A DNA stretch of 64,000 bases from [Clostridium] viride DSM 6836 (GTDB lineage: Bacteria; Bacillota; Clostridia; Oscillospirales; Oscillospiraceae): NCBI GenBank assembly GCA_000620945.1, contig JHZO01000004.1, positions 434,001-498,000 on the forward strand. Direction: 5' to 3'. The first letter of the stretch is position 1; each line of letters begins with the position of its first letter. The translations under genes were made by a program, and so were the position numbers. The notes under the pieces were generated by a model that ran no database searches, was not told the origin of the DNA, and worked only from the letters and a program-made list of their open reading frames with translations. This document shows, in pieces, positions 7,402-15,635 of the stretch.

Positions 7402-8118
7402 TTAGAGCTTTTTCTCATCCGTAATTTGACCATATTTGCCGCGCATGACATCACCAACAATTTTTCCATCCACAAGAGTGATGACGCGGCGGCGCATCAA
7501 ATTCACAAAACTACTGGAGTGTGTGGCCATGATAATGGTGGTACCTTGTCGATTAATCTCAAGAAGTAAATGCATTAGATCCCAATTGGTATCTTCATCG
7601 AGGTTAGCTGTGAGCTCGTCTAGAATCAGAATGGGTGGGTTATTAATCAGGGCGCGGGCTAGGTCAACCCTTCGGCATTCCCCAATGGAGAGCTCACCTG
7701 GATACTTATCCTCCACGCCGGACATGCCAACAATGCCAAGGGCCTTTTTCATCTTTAGCTTTTGTGCCGACCGGCGTTTGGTGAGGCCTACGTTCATAAT
7801 CATGGACAAGTTTTCTTCAATGGTGCGGCGTCTCATCAAAAAATCGTCTTGATGCACCTGACCAAAGGTCAAGCGTAGCTTCGGCCAATACCAGGGAGGG
7901 ACATGAGCCAAGTTTAATTTGTCGAGGAAAACTGAGCCTTGTTCCGGACGGATCGCGCCGGTGATGAGCTTAAGAAGGGTGCTTTTTCCGGCACCGCTAC
8001 TCCCGACCAAAAAGACAAACTCACCCTGCTGAATCTGAAGGTTTATCTCACTCAGAACAGGGTATCGCTTTTTTTCCCATTTATAATATTTTGTCACGTT
8101 TTCCAAGCGGATTGTGGG
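7402..8118 (-). CDS. FtsE/LolD-type ABC transporter ATPase without a permease
   Basis: A 238-residue ABC nucleotide-binding subunit, with Walker A GSSGAGKST at 40-48, a Q-loop segment (FGQVHQDDFLM), the signature LSIGE, Walker B ILILDE and an H-loop THSS. Overall it resembles FtsE and LolD/MacB ATPases, and the length is typical. The signature deviates from the common LSGGE/LSGGQ. The start is placed at ATG 8118 because AAGGAG lies 10 bases upstream; an upstream in-frame extension to 8193 lacks such a site. FtsE normally acts with the membrane protein FtsX in cell division or cell-wall hydrolase control, but no permease is adjacent. The only cotranscribed neighbour is the lipoprotein gene. 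The permease may be elsewhere. Confidence 0.8.
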   Translation of the reverse strand, partial: PTIRLENVTKYYKWEKKRYPVLSEINLQIQQGEFVFLVGSSGAGKSTLLKLITGAIRPEQGSVFLDKLNLAHVPPWYWPKLRLTFGQVHQDDFLMRRRTIEENLSMIMNVGLTKRRSAQKLKMKKALGIVGMSGVEDKYPGELSIGECRRVDLARALINNPPILILDELTANLDEDTNWDLMHLLLEINRQGTTIIMATHSSSFVNLMRRRVITLVDGKIVGDVMRGKYGQITDEKKL

Positions 8119-8179
8119 CATCGATTCTCGGCTCCTTACCTGTTTCAAACATTGGACTCTACCCATTATGCGTAGGATT

Positions 8180-8188
8180 TGGTATAAT
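8180..8188 (+). promoter_or_regulatory. Extended -10 promoter for the C39-like peptidase gene
   Basis: TATAAT at 8183-8188 is preceded by TGG, an extended -10 element, which fits the lack of a good -35. The predicted start lies about 28 bases before the ATG. Confidence 0.5.
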
Positions 8189-8222
8189 TGCAAGCAAGAG
8201 TTGATTCATATAGAAAGAAGGG

Positions 8223-9131
8223 ATGGCTTTGCGGGAAAAAAACCCAGGTTCTCGATTTAAAACATGGTTTTTCATCAGCCTGCTTGCCATAGTTTGCATT
8301 GGTGGGGCAGAGCTCCTGGTTTGTCGGGTCATGGACCCGGTATTGTATGAGCAGATCACTTCTCCCGTCAAGGAAACCTTCGCAGTGGTGGAAATCAATC
8401 TGCACAAAACCAAGAAGAAGCTATTAGAAACGAAAGATAGCTTGGTCGGACGCTTCACGGAAGCAGAGGAATCGGAGGATTTGGAAGACCAACTGGCAGG
8501 AAATCCTGAAATCCCATCCGATGCTACGCAGATGGCGGATCGAACTTTAGCCAAATTTGAAACGGTTGGCACAAGCGAGGTCTTAATTGGCGGAAACCTT
8601 CCTATTGTATATTACAATCAGACCGATCCAGACTGGACAGGGCAAGCGTATGGAAGTGACACCATTGGAGGCTATGGCTGCGGCCCGACGGTTATGTCCA
8701 TGGTGGTCTCCACCGTCAGGAAACAGACCATTGACCCGGTGAAGATGGCGAAGTGGGCTAAGGACAATGGTCATTGGGCTGCAAAGCAAGGTTCCTATTT
8801 ATCCATTGTGGAGGGGGCCTCGCAAGCCTTTGGCTTACGTGCCGAACCGATCCCAGAACTCACGGCGGATCGCTTGCGCAACGAATTGGCCTCAGGAAAG
8901 CTGGTGGTTGCGTTGATGACAAAGGGTCACTTTACCAACGGGGGCCATTTTATTCTCCTGCGTGGTGCGACCTTAGAAGGGAAGATTTTGGTTGCGGATC
9001 CCAGCAGCAGGGAGCGTAGCCTCATGGCTTGGGACGCACAGCTGGTGATCGATGAGCTGTCTGCCAGCCGAAGCCACGGAGCGCCTGTATGGGCCATCAC
9101 GCAGCAGTTCTCTCCAGCTTATGCAGAATAG
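8223..9131 (+). CDS. Membrane-anchored C39-like papain-fold peptidase
   Basis: A 302-residue protein with an N-terminal membrane anchor (about 14-34), a charged coiled linker (about 45-115) and a C39-type peptidase domain (about 125-295). The probable catalytic residues are visible: Cys153 in GYGCGPT, His242 in GGHFILL and Asp259 in VADPS. The topology (positive N-terminus, one helix) puts the domain outside the cell. Related domains cut leader peptides or cell-surface proteins, but no transporter or bacteriocin-like substrate gene is next to it, so the substrate is unknown. It is a single-gene unit with its own promoter and terminator, divergent from the ATPase gene. Confidence 0.75.
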   Translation: MALREKNPGSRFKTWFFISLLAIVCIGGAELLVCRVMDPVLYEQITSPVKETFAVVEINLHKTKKKLLETKDSLVGRFTEAEESEDLEDQLAGNPEIPSDATQMADRTLAKFETVGTSEVLIGGNLPIVYYNQTDPDWTGQAYGSDTIGGYGCGPTVMSMVVSTVRKQTIDPVKMAKWAKDNGHWAAKQGSYLSIVEGASQAFGLRAEPIPELTADRLRNELASGKLVVALMTKGHFTNGGHFILLRGATLEGKILVADPSSRERSLMAWDAQLVIDELSASRSHGAPVWAITQQFSPAYAE

Positions 9132-9161
9132 GATCATGCTTGTGCCGGAATGGCAGAAACG

Positions 9162-9212
9162 GTGCTTGCAACGCCCTCGCAAACGAGAGCGTTGCAAGCA
9201 CTTGTTTTATTA
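9162..9212 (+). terminator. Terminator after the C39-like peptidase gene
   Basis: A 13-bp stem (GTGCTTGCAACGC at 9162-9174, partner at 9189-9201), extended by CTCG/CGAG around a CAAA loop, is followed by TTGTTTTATT. It lies between convergent genes and may also slow leftward transcripts, although the minus-strand T-tract is poor. Confidence 0.8.
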
Positions 9213-9602
9213 GGAGTAAAAGGATTTTTCCCCGCAGAGCTTGCGACTGACTCGTTCATCCAGCTCGGCTAGTTGCTTTAAGAGGCGTCGATTCGTGGCA
9301 ATGCAGTCTGCCACAGGGAATTCCTCTGGTCCTTGGGCCTGGCCTCCCCCGTTTAAAGCCTGCAGTTGCTCTGCTGCCATGGGCGACAGCTCCATTTGCA
9401 TGAGATCCAGATTTGAATGGAGCTCCTGCCACTCTAAGAGGACGCGCTGCCGCATGGAAAGAAAGAGTTGAAGTGAGACTTGGTCCTGCCGCTCTACGCT
9501 CTCGGCTAAATCTCGGGTCAGCTCGATGGCCTCCACAAGCTTCTGGTGGATGCCTTTTTCCAACTGGAGAAGGGCATTGAGTTCTTGCGCTGTCATACTC
9601 AC
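9210..9602 (-). CDS. FliT-like flagellar chaperone candidate
   Basis: A 130-residue, mostly helical, charged protein following fliD and fliS. Small helical proteins at this place are FliT-type chaperones that hold the filament cap FliD before export. The sequence shows heptad-like helices (ELNALLQLEKGIHQKLVEAI, NRRLLKQLAELDERV) and no other domain. It overlaps the fliS stop codon by 4 bp (ATGA), so the two are translationally coupled. The family call rests on position, size and helical character rather than on a signature motif. Confidence 0.6.
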   Translation of the reverse strand: MSMTAQELNALLQLEKGIHQKLVEAIELTRDLAESVERQDQVSLQLFLSMRQRVLLEWQELHSNLDLMQMELSPMAAEQLQALNGGGQAQGPEEFPVADCIATNRRLLKQLAELDERVSRKLCGEKSFYS

Positions 9603-9970
9603 CCCTGGCCCTCCGATTTTGCCGCCGTGCGGAAGCTATCTCGCAATTCCATGAGCATGGGTTTAATCCGGCGCAGCTCTTCCATGTTATGCCCAAACAT
9701 AACCCGATTGAGCTCATAACAAAAGTAGTCATACATGCGGTGGAGGTCATTGGCGATGGGGTACTGACGATCCAAGGTATCATCGAGATAGCGAATGATC
9801 TGTAGGCAGCGATCAATCGAAGCTTCAAAGGCAGGGTAGTCCTGTTTTTCCAATGTGAGCTCAGCGCGAATGATGTGTTTTACCAGTTCATCATAGAGCA
9901 GAAGCAAGAGTTCTGCCTGCGTCATGGTGCTGACCGCTTGTTCCTTATATTGTTGATAGCCATTTTCCAT
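9599..9970 (-). CDS. fliS: Flagellin export chaperone FliS
   Basis: A 123-residue protein of normal FliS length with the N-terminal YQQYKEQAVSTMTQAELLLL, where the family carries its conserved tyrosines and the LLLLYD motif, followed by a four-helix pattern. FliS binds the C-terminus of flagellin in the cytoplasm, prevents early polymerisation and delivers it to the export gate. It sits between fliD and the FliT-like gene, and the start is supported by AAAGGA. No flagellin gene is in the window. Confidence 0.92.
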   Translation of the reverse strand: MENGYQQYKEQAVSTMTQAELLLLLYDELVKHIIRAELTLEKQDYPAFEASIDRCLQIIRYLDDTLDRQYPIANDLHRMYDYFCYELNRVMFGHNMEELRRIKPMLMELRDSFRTAAKSEGQG

Positions 9971-10003
9971 GGATACGATTCCTTTCTGTGCCTTACATCA
10001 GCC

Positions 10004-12520
10004 TCAACCGCCTGACATACCAAAAATCGAAGAGCTCTGGGCGTTCATTTGTGAGATCAACTGTTCCAGGCGTGTGAACTGGCGAGTATAGTAATCCACT
10101 TTGGTGGATAGGGTATCCTGTACTTTATCCGCCTGCTTTTCCAGAGTATCCATCTGATCCTTCATAGAGTTATTTAATAAGGAGACCGCGGAATACTTTG
10201 AGCCTGCTTTGTTGATGAGGATTCCCTTGGTACCCTCCACGGAAGAGTAGGTATCGAGGGTGGACTTGAGCTTTTTCATCAGGCCATCCGAACTACTTCC
10301 TTCTCCTGCTACCTTTGTAAACGCATCCCGGACGGTCTCTGGATTGGTGCTTAGCATTTCCCGAAGCTTAGTTTCATCCAAATTGAGTGTGGTGAGGCCC
10401 TGGGAGTAATCGGTGGATAGGCCAATGCTGCGTAGGGTGGTAGCGTCCGTGCCAGAGGGGGAGATGGCGGAGATGAGTTTGGTATACATGGCGGAAAGAT
10501 CCTGATCTCCGAAGAGTAGCCCTTGCTTTGCTTTGTCTTCGTAGGCTTTAATGGAAGATTCCGTCATGGATTCCTTATCTTTTTCGGTCAAAGGCTCATA
10601 TTTTTTGCCATTTGATTTTTGGGCCGGGATGGTATTAAAGGCGGTTCGCACGTCTGTGACGATGGTGTTATAATCCTTCACCATCTCTTTGATGGCATTC
10701 ACAATTTTATCGGCATCGGCGTTTGAGGTGAAGGTAACCGGGTCTTTTGGATTGGCTACAACGGTGGGCTTTCCATTCCCGTCCAACACAGGATTCCCCG
10801 AAGCATCCAAGTGATTAAAGGTTTCCTTCACGGTTACAGACATTCCGTCCACATCAAATGTGTTGGAACTCCTCGAAACGGTCAGGGTGTTTCCGTTGAC
10901 CGTCATGTTCACAATGGCGTCTTTTCCCTCAGTGTATTTTGCCGGATCGGCATCAAATGCACCGAAGAGCTTTTCAGCCAAGCCACCACCCTGATAGGAA
11001 ATGCTGTGGCCCGCGCCCGTGTCTTTAGCGGTAAAGACAAACTGGTTGGTAACCTTGGAATAGCTCAGAGAAACCCCCGCCGTAGTGCTATTGTTTATAC
11101 CAAGCATCACGTTTTCTAGGGTGCTGTCCCGATGATAGGTTCCAATCACCTGACCATTGATGGTGAGGTCTGCTCCATAGAGTAGCTTTCCATCCTTGCC
11201 AAGACGATTACCATCCTTATCCACCACATTCCCTTTTTGGTCGCAGTAGGTGCCATCGGCAAGTGTGGTGGTCGCACCAATGCCCTTGAGGGGTTGTGCA
11301 TCGGCAGGAATCAGATTGCCTAAGGTTTCGCCCAGCAGGTCGCCAAGGGTTTTCGAGGTGTTCAAGTAGGAGGTCGCCGCTTGATCCAGACCCAAGGTTG
11401 CGTTTACTTCGGTGCCGACAATGCTAAGAGAAGACCCTTTGCTCACCGTAAAGGAGAGTCGCAAGTCGTTATCGGCCGCATTCTTGTCGCTCACCACAAC
11501 CTTACCGGCACCGAAGGCAGCGGTTAACTTATCGGATAGGAGGGAGGTAAAGGCGTTGTCAATGGCCCCCCCTTTGTCCGTCAGTTCTTGTTGAGTCGGA
11601 AGCGTAATTTGTTTCGTCATGCCATCTAAGGTAAAGGACATGGTTTTGCCCCCCAGCTGTTCCATCACGCTGATGGACGTGGTGAGGGGTTTGCCCGTCA
11701 GATCCAAGGTGCTGACACGGTTGTTGGCGTCACTAAAGTTGGTGTCTTTGAAGGTCTCTGCCAGCTTACCGGTAACACCATCGATCGAAACCGTATTACC
11801 CGCGGCTTTTTTATCCGAAAAGGTAATTTTTCCATCCACCAGCGTGACATCAATGAACTCATCGGCTTGCCCAGTGGTACCACTGGATAGCGTGAGTTTC
11901 TGTTGGGCTAACTTGGAGCGAATGGTACTAAGAAACTCATCCGTTGTGGCCAGTGCATCGCTTTGTTGAAAGTCCAAGCTCACGGACTGGGTTCCGTATT
12001 CTATTACCATGCCACCGGTTAGGGTGCTGCTTGTGGTCTGTCCCGCAAGATCAATGGGGGTAGTACTGCTGGCTTCGATGGAAAGCATGTCGCCGGTTCT
12101 AAGGATACCACCACTGCTCACCTGATAACGGCTGGCTGTGGCGAGTTGCGCCACTCCGTTGACCTGCACGCTGCTGTTCGAGCGACCCGTTGCAGACACT
12201 TTCGACGCATTCGCGCCTCCCGTGCTGGTGAGAACCGCTTTATTAAAAAAGCTGGGGCTGAGCAGATTGGTGGAAGAGGTGTAGGAAGTATATTTTCGGG
12301 AAAACTGAACGAGTTTGTCCGAAATCGTCTGATAGGCTTCCTGCTTCCATTGAAGCTTGGTTTGCTTCTGCTGAATTCCCGTCAACTTTAATCGAATCCC
12401 ACTGATCGAATTTTCGATCATGGACTCGGTATCCATGCCGCTGGCCAGGCCTGATAGGACATTACGGCTTCCATATAAAGAACTCATATTGCTGCTGCTC
12501 ATACCACTGACTGATGCCAT
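10004..12520 (-). CDS. fliD: Flagellar filament cap FliD (long form)
   Basis: An 838-residue filament cap and hook-associated protein 2. The N-terminus (SGLASGMDTESMIE) and the C-terminal coiled coil (DKVQDTLSTKVDYYTRQFTRLEQLISQMNAQ, broken here by length) are the classic FliD_N and FliD_C regions. FliD forms the cap under which flagellin subunits fold, and is exported through the flagellar type III system. The protein is clearly longer than the usual 450-650 residues; the extra length is a threonine/glycine/asparagine-rich, surface-exposed middle. The start is supported by AAAGGAG. A sigma-D-like promoter lies at 12607-12633. Confidence 0.92.
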   Translation of the reverse strand: MASVSGMSSSNMSSLYGSRNVLSGLASGMDTESMIENSISGIRLKLTGIQQKQTKLQWKQEAYQTISDKLVQFSRKYTSYTSSTNLLSPSFFNKAVLTSTGGANASKVSATGRSNSSVQVNGVAQLATASRYQVSSGGILRTGDMLSIEASSTTPIDLAGQTTSSTLTGGMVIEYGTQSVSLDFQQSDALATTDEFLSTIRSKLAQQKLTLSSGTTGQADEFIDVTLVDGKITFSDKKAAGNTVSIDGVTGKLAETFKDTNFSDANNRVSTLDLTGKPLTTSISVMEQLGGKTMSFTLDGMTKQITLPTQQELTDKGGAIDNAFTSLLSDKLTAAFGAGKVVVSDKNAADNDLRLSFTVSKGSSLSIVGTEVNATLGLDQAATSYLNTSKTLGDLLGETLGNLIPADAQPLKGIGATTTLADGTYCDQKGNVVDKDGNRLGKDGKLLYGADLTINGQVIGTYHRDSTLENVMLGINNSTTAGVSLSYSKVTNQFVFTAKDTGAGHSISYQGGGLAEKLFGAFDADPAKYTEGKDAIVNMTVNGNTLTVSRSSNTFDVDGMSVTVKETFNHLDASGNPVLDGNGKPTVVANPKDPVTFTSNADADKIVNAIKEMVKDYNTIVTDVRTAFNTIPAQKSNGKKYEPLTEKDKESMTESSIKAYEDKAKQGLLFGDQDLSAMYTKLISAISPSGTDATTLRSIGLSTDYSQGLTTLNLDETKLREMLSTNPETVRDAFTKVAGEGSSSDGLMKKLKSTLDTYSSVEGTKGILINKAGSKYSAVSLLNNSMKDQMDTLEKQADKVQDTLSTKVDYYTRQFTRLEQLISQMNAQSSSIFGMSGG

Positions 12521-12606
12521 TGCGCTCCACTCCTTTCATGGGGATCCATTCGATTCATTCACATCCTGTTTTCAGGAGAAAAATCTGAAACTAAAGCTAT
12601 ACTTTT

Positions 12607-12633
12607 GTATCGACATATAGTATAGTAAAATTA
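12607..12633 (-). promoter_or_regulatory. Sigma-D (sigma-28) promoter for fliD
   Basis: Read leftward: TAAT, 15 bp, GTCGATAC. This compares with the sigma-28 consensus TAAA-N15-GCCGATAT. The predicted start is about 80 bases before fliD. sigD itself is at 19302-20129. Confidence 0.6.
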
Positions 12634-12671
12634 AGTAATTTTAAGAGATTTTGTCCGTGGAGGGGATTTTT

Positions 12672-13430
12672 TTGACAACCATAATCGCCGTCACAAATCA
12701 AAAGGGCGGAGTTGGTAAGACCACAACAGCCTCGGCGCTGATGAGTATACTAAACCAGAGAGGGAACAAGGTTTTGGGTGTGGATCTGGATCCGCAAGGA
12801 AGCTTGGGATTTTGTTTCGGGCTAGACATTGATTCCTGCACCACAATATATGAAGTGTTAAAAGGGCAAACTCCGGTAGAATCGGCGGTTATCACGACGG
12901 AATATGGCGATCTGATTCCGTCGAATATTTTGCTGTCGGCAGCAGAACTGGAATTTAACCGTCCTGGCCGTGAGTTTATGCTTCGCAATCACCTGTCGCG
13001 GATTGCCGAGCAGTATGACTATATTATCATTGATACGCCACCAGCCTTAAATGTGTTGACGGTCAATGCATATGTGGCAGCGGATGCCCTCATCATCCCA
13101 ATGGCGCCGGAAATTTTAAGCCTTTTGGGAGTCAGCCAAATTCGGGATACCATCGATACGGTGCGGCAGTGCTACAACTCGAAACTTCGTGTTTTGGGTA
13201 TTCTATTGAATAAGTACAATGCTCGTTTGAACTTAAACCGTGAGGTACTGGAAATGTCGGAGCAGATTGCACAGCAGCTGCACACCAAGGTGTTTCAAAC
13301 CGCCATTCGAGGCAGCGTTGCCGTGGCAGAGGCACCGGCACATGGGGAAAGTGTGATTACCTATGCCCCTAGATGTAAACCGGCGCAGGATTTTCAGGAA
13401 TTGGTCACGGAGATCACCGGCGTTTCGTAA
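12672..13430 (+). CDS. ParA/Soj-family ATPase
   Basis: A 252-residue Walker-type ATPase. The deviant Walker A KGGVGKTT (11-18) begins almost at the N-terminus, followed by the DLDPQGSLG box and Walker B IIIDTPPAL. This is the ParA/Soj type, used for moving DNA, polar complexes or chemotaxis arrays. It lacks the N-terminal extension of FlhG/YlxH, so it is not an obvious flagellar-number regulator. The start is TTG 12672: GGAGGGG lies 7 bases upstream, and an in-frame TTG at 12651 has no such site. There is no parB or parS-like partner. The only cotranscribed neighbour is the ComFB-domain gene 43 bp downstream. Positioning of a motility complex is a reasonable guess from context. Confidence 0.88.
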   Translation: MTTIIAVTNQKGGVGKTTTASALMSILNQRGNKVLGVDLDPQGSLGFCFGLDIDSCTTIYEVLKGQTPVESAVITTEYGDLIPSNILLSAAELEFNRPGREFMLRNHLSRIAEQYDYIIIDTPPALNVLTVNAYVAADALIIPMAPEILSLLGVSQIRDTIDTVRQCYNSKLRVLGILLNKYNARLNLNREVLEMSEQIAQQLHTKVFQTAIRGSVAVAEAPAHGESVITYAPRCKPAQDFQELVTEITGVS

Positions 13431-13473
13431 CAATACTCTATGATCGGCGAAGACCGAAAGGAGATTAGGAAAA

Positions 13474-14289
13474 ATGGCCACGAAGAAAGGGAGCAAGAGC
13501 AGTAAAACGGCGCATGTGCTGAATGTGCTCTCCGGAGTGAAGCAAGAAGTTCCAGTAGAGGAGGAGACGCACTCCCTGGAAGAACCAGAGGTAAAAGCTG
13601 CAGCGGAAGTCGCCCCTCCACCACGTCCCCCGGTTCGGGCACCCATCTTAGAGATGGCCCGGGCCAACGACGAAATTCTGTCCGAGCAGATTCAGCACTT
13701 ATTGGAGGAAGATTGGGAACTCGAAGAGGAAGCAGAGGAAGAAGGCACCGTTTTCGATGAGCCGCAGGAACTACCCAGTCTCGAACCAGAAGTAGAGCCA
13801 CCCGTCGTGATGCCATCCCCTGAGGTGGATCTTCCTTTGGATTTGGAATCTCCGCAAGGTAAGACGGATTTCTCTGCACAAGGAAACACAGATAGATTCA
13901 GCATAGAATCGGAAGAGCCGAACAAGCAAGTGGAAGAAGGCATCCCATCACCGGTGCCGGAGGAAGCTATGCCGTTAAAAAAGGAAACCACAATCACGGT
14001 GGGACAGCCGACGGAAGAAGACTTTTGCCCGGTGAACGTCATGCAACTACTGGTGGATGAAAAGTGTATGCGCTACGTGAAGATGTTTGAAATGTGTGAT
14101 TGCTCTCGTTGCGTAGCAGACGTCAAGGCTCTGGCGCTGACCAATTTGATGCCAAAATATTTGGTAATGCGTTGCAGTGAGGTGGTTCCCATGCTTTCGG
14201 TATATGAAAGACGCTTCAATGCAGCCATCACGGCTCAGCTCATTTCGGCCTGTAAGGTCGTCATGGATCACCCAAGGCACTCACAATGA
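13474..14289 (+). CDS. Acidic linker protein with C-terminal ComFB-like domain
   Basis: A 271-residue protein. Residues 1 to about 175 are low-complexity and rich in glutamate and proline, so probably disordered. From about 183 a compact domain follows, with VNVMQLLVDEKC, a CDCSRC cysteine cluster and DVKALALTNLMPKYLV. This fits the late-competence ComFB family, some members of which are reported cyclic-di-nucleotide receptors in cyanobacteria. The cysteines could bind zinc. It follows the ParA gene by 43 bp with a good ribosome binding site (AAAGGAG), and a terminator closes the pair. A role as sensor or adaptor for the ParA ATPase is inference; the domain call is moderately sure. Confidence 0.7.
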   Translation: MATKKGSKSSKTAHVLNVLSGVKQEVPVEEETHSLEEPEVKAAAEVAPPPRPPVRAPILEMARANDEILSEQIQHLLEEDWELEEEAEEEGTVFDEPQELPSLEPEVEPPVVMPSPEVDLPLDLESPQGKTDFSAQGNTDRFSIESEEPNKQVEEGIPSPVPEEAMPLKKETTITVGQPTEEDFCPVNVMQLLVDEKCMRYVKMFEMCDCSRCVADVKALALTNLMPKYLVMRCSEVVPMLSVYERRFNAAITAQLISACKVVMDHPRHSQ

Positions 14290-14295
14290 AGCATA

Positions 14296-14337
14296 AAAAG
14301 CCGCTCTCCTGTTTTTGAACAGGGGGGCGGCTTTTTT
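14296..14337. terminator. Bidirectional terminator, end of the fla/che operon
   Basis: A long stem built from AAAAGCCGC and GCGGCTTTT arms plus CTGT/ACAG pairs, with A- and T-runs on both sides, lies between the convergent ComFB gene and EAL-HDOD gene. It can end transcripts from both sides, including the 26-kb flagellar operon. Confidence 0.8.
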
Positions 14338-14351
14338 CGTAGGAAGAGATA

Positions 14352-15629
14352 CTATAGGGATGCAATGGTAGGAGTGTCATGGTTACTAGACAGCTGCTGC
14401 CAGATTAGATTCACATCTTCCATACAGCGAAAGTATAAGGAAGTGAGAACCTTTGAAGGAATGCCGAGTTCTTCTGCCAAACGAGGAATGGCACCCCAAT
14501 CCGCACGTTCGTAACTCAAAAGCAATTCATACAGACGTCCCACACGTCCTTCGTGAGTGAGAAGTGCGGCTTTGACGGAAGCGGGGAGTGGGATTTCTGA
14601 TAAAATATCCTCCAGCGGGGCATCGATCAAGTGATGGAGGGTAGAAAACATGCCCATGAGGTAAGCATCGGATTTGGAAATGGGCATATCCTTTGCATAC
14701 TGCATAAGTTCGCTGCAAAAGTTGGCACGCATAAAGGAGAGCTTTAAAAACTCTTCAGAACTGGGGTCAAAGGTCGTGCCTTCGTTGTTGGTGCTTAGCA
14801 TATAAACCCACTGCTTTAACTGCCGCAAGCCTAAGGTCATGATGGCCTGATGGATGGTGGTCACTTGGTTTCGGGTCGAAAAGAGAGCGGAGTTAGAAAG
14901 GCGCAATAGGGCATAACTGAGGGTGGCATCCACGGAAACGAGATCCACAATTTCCTGTAAGTCCGGTTCCTCCTTGGTCACTGCAACGACCAAACGAAAG
15001 AAGTTACTTTGCAAATAACTCCCACTGTGGGGCACGTTTGCAAGCTTTTCCGAGACATAGGAACCCTCTAAAGCATCGACCTGAAGTGAAAGGGCCTTAT
15101 GATATAGGGCTTCGTTGCTGATGCGAGTGGCAATACACTTCTTGTGTAAGCTATGTGCAATTTCAATGATGTTTTGCAGGGAGCTATGCTCCAGTTCCAT
15201 ATTGAGCTTGAGGCAGCTGATTTCATTCAATAAGGTCACATAGCGTGGTTGAAACTGAAATTCATTGACGGCAATTTGATAGCCTTCCATGGAGTACTTT
15301 TTGATGAGTTGCATGGCCAAGGGGTGGATCGTCACACTATCATCGATTTGAATGACCAAATTGTCCGGGGAAAACAGGAGCGGTGCTTCCTTCATTAAGA
15401 GGGTGGGGGTGAAGGTCATAAAGTTTAAGGAATTGGAAAACAAGGTATGGCCGTTTTGTTTCAAAAAATGATATACGGAATCAGCAGCTTCCAATTCATT
15501 CAAAGGTTCCTCAGGATTGGGATTGATTTCTCCAAAGGCTTCGTTTTCCCCAAAGTAAAGAATTTCATATCCGATTATCTTATGTTCTAAGGTTTTAATC
15601 GGCTGTCTCACCATAAATTTATGATTCAT
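14352..15629 (-). CDS. Degenerate EAL plus HDOD signalling protein
   Basis: A 425-residue protein of the YuxH-like (COG3434) type. The N-terminal EAL-like domain (about 1-205) starts RQPIKTLEHKIIGYEILY; the catalytic EAL signature is replaced by EIL and other metal ligands are not evident, so it may not hydrolyse c-di-GMP. The C-terminal HDOD domain (about 210-400) contains LSYALLRLSNSALFS and TIHQAIMTLGLRQLKQW. The family links signalling to motility. It is the last gene of the flagellar/chemotaxis operon, 6 bp after cheV. The upstream ribosome binding site is weak, suggesting coupling to cheV. Confidence 0.85.
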   Translation of the reverse strand: MNHKFMVRQPIKTLEHKIIGYEILYFGENEAFGEINPNPEEPLNELEAADSVYHFLKQNGHTLFSNSLNFMTFTPTLLMKEAPLLFSPDNLVIQIDDSVTIHPLAMQLIKKYSMEGYQIAVNEFQFQPRYVTLLNEISCLKLNMELEHSSLQNIIEIAHSLHKKCIATRISNEALYHKALSLQVDALEGSYVSEKLANVPHSGSYLQSNFFRLVVAVTKEEPDLQEIVDLVSVDATLSYALLRLSNSALFSTRNQVTTIHQAIMTLGLRQLKQWVYMLSTNNEGTTFDPSSEEFLKLSFMRANFCSELMQYAKDMPISKSDAYLMGMFSTLHHLIDAPLEDILSEIPLPASVKAALLTHEGRVGRLYELLLSYERADWGAIPRLAEELGIPSKVLTSLYFRCMEDVNLIWQQLSSNHDTPTIASL

Positions 15630-15635
15630 TGGCGT

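Noticed and set aside
9256-9828. Leftward frame overlapping fliS and the FliT-like gene
   Set aside because: Out of frame with both supported genes and lacking a start signal.
12672-13430. The ParA gene as flhG/ylxH
   Set aside because: It lacks the N-terminal extension typical of FlhG and is outside the flhA-sigD interval; it is closer to Soj/ParA.
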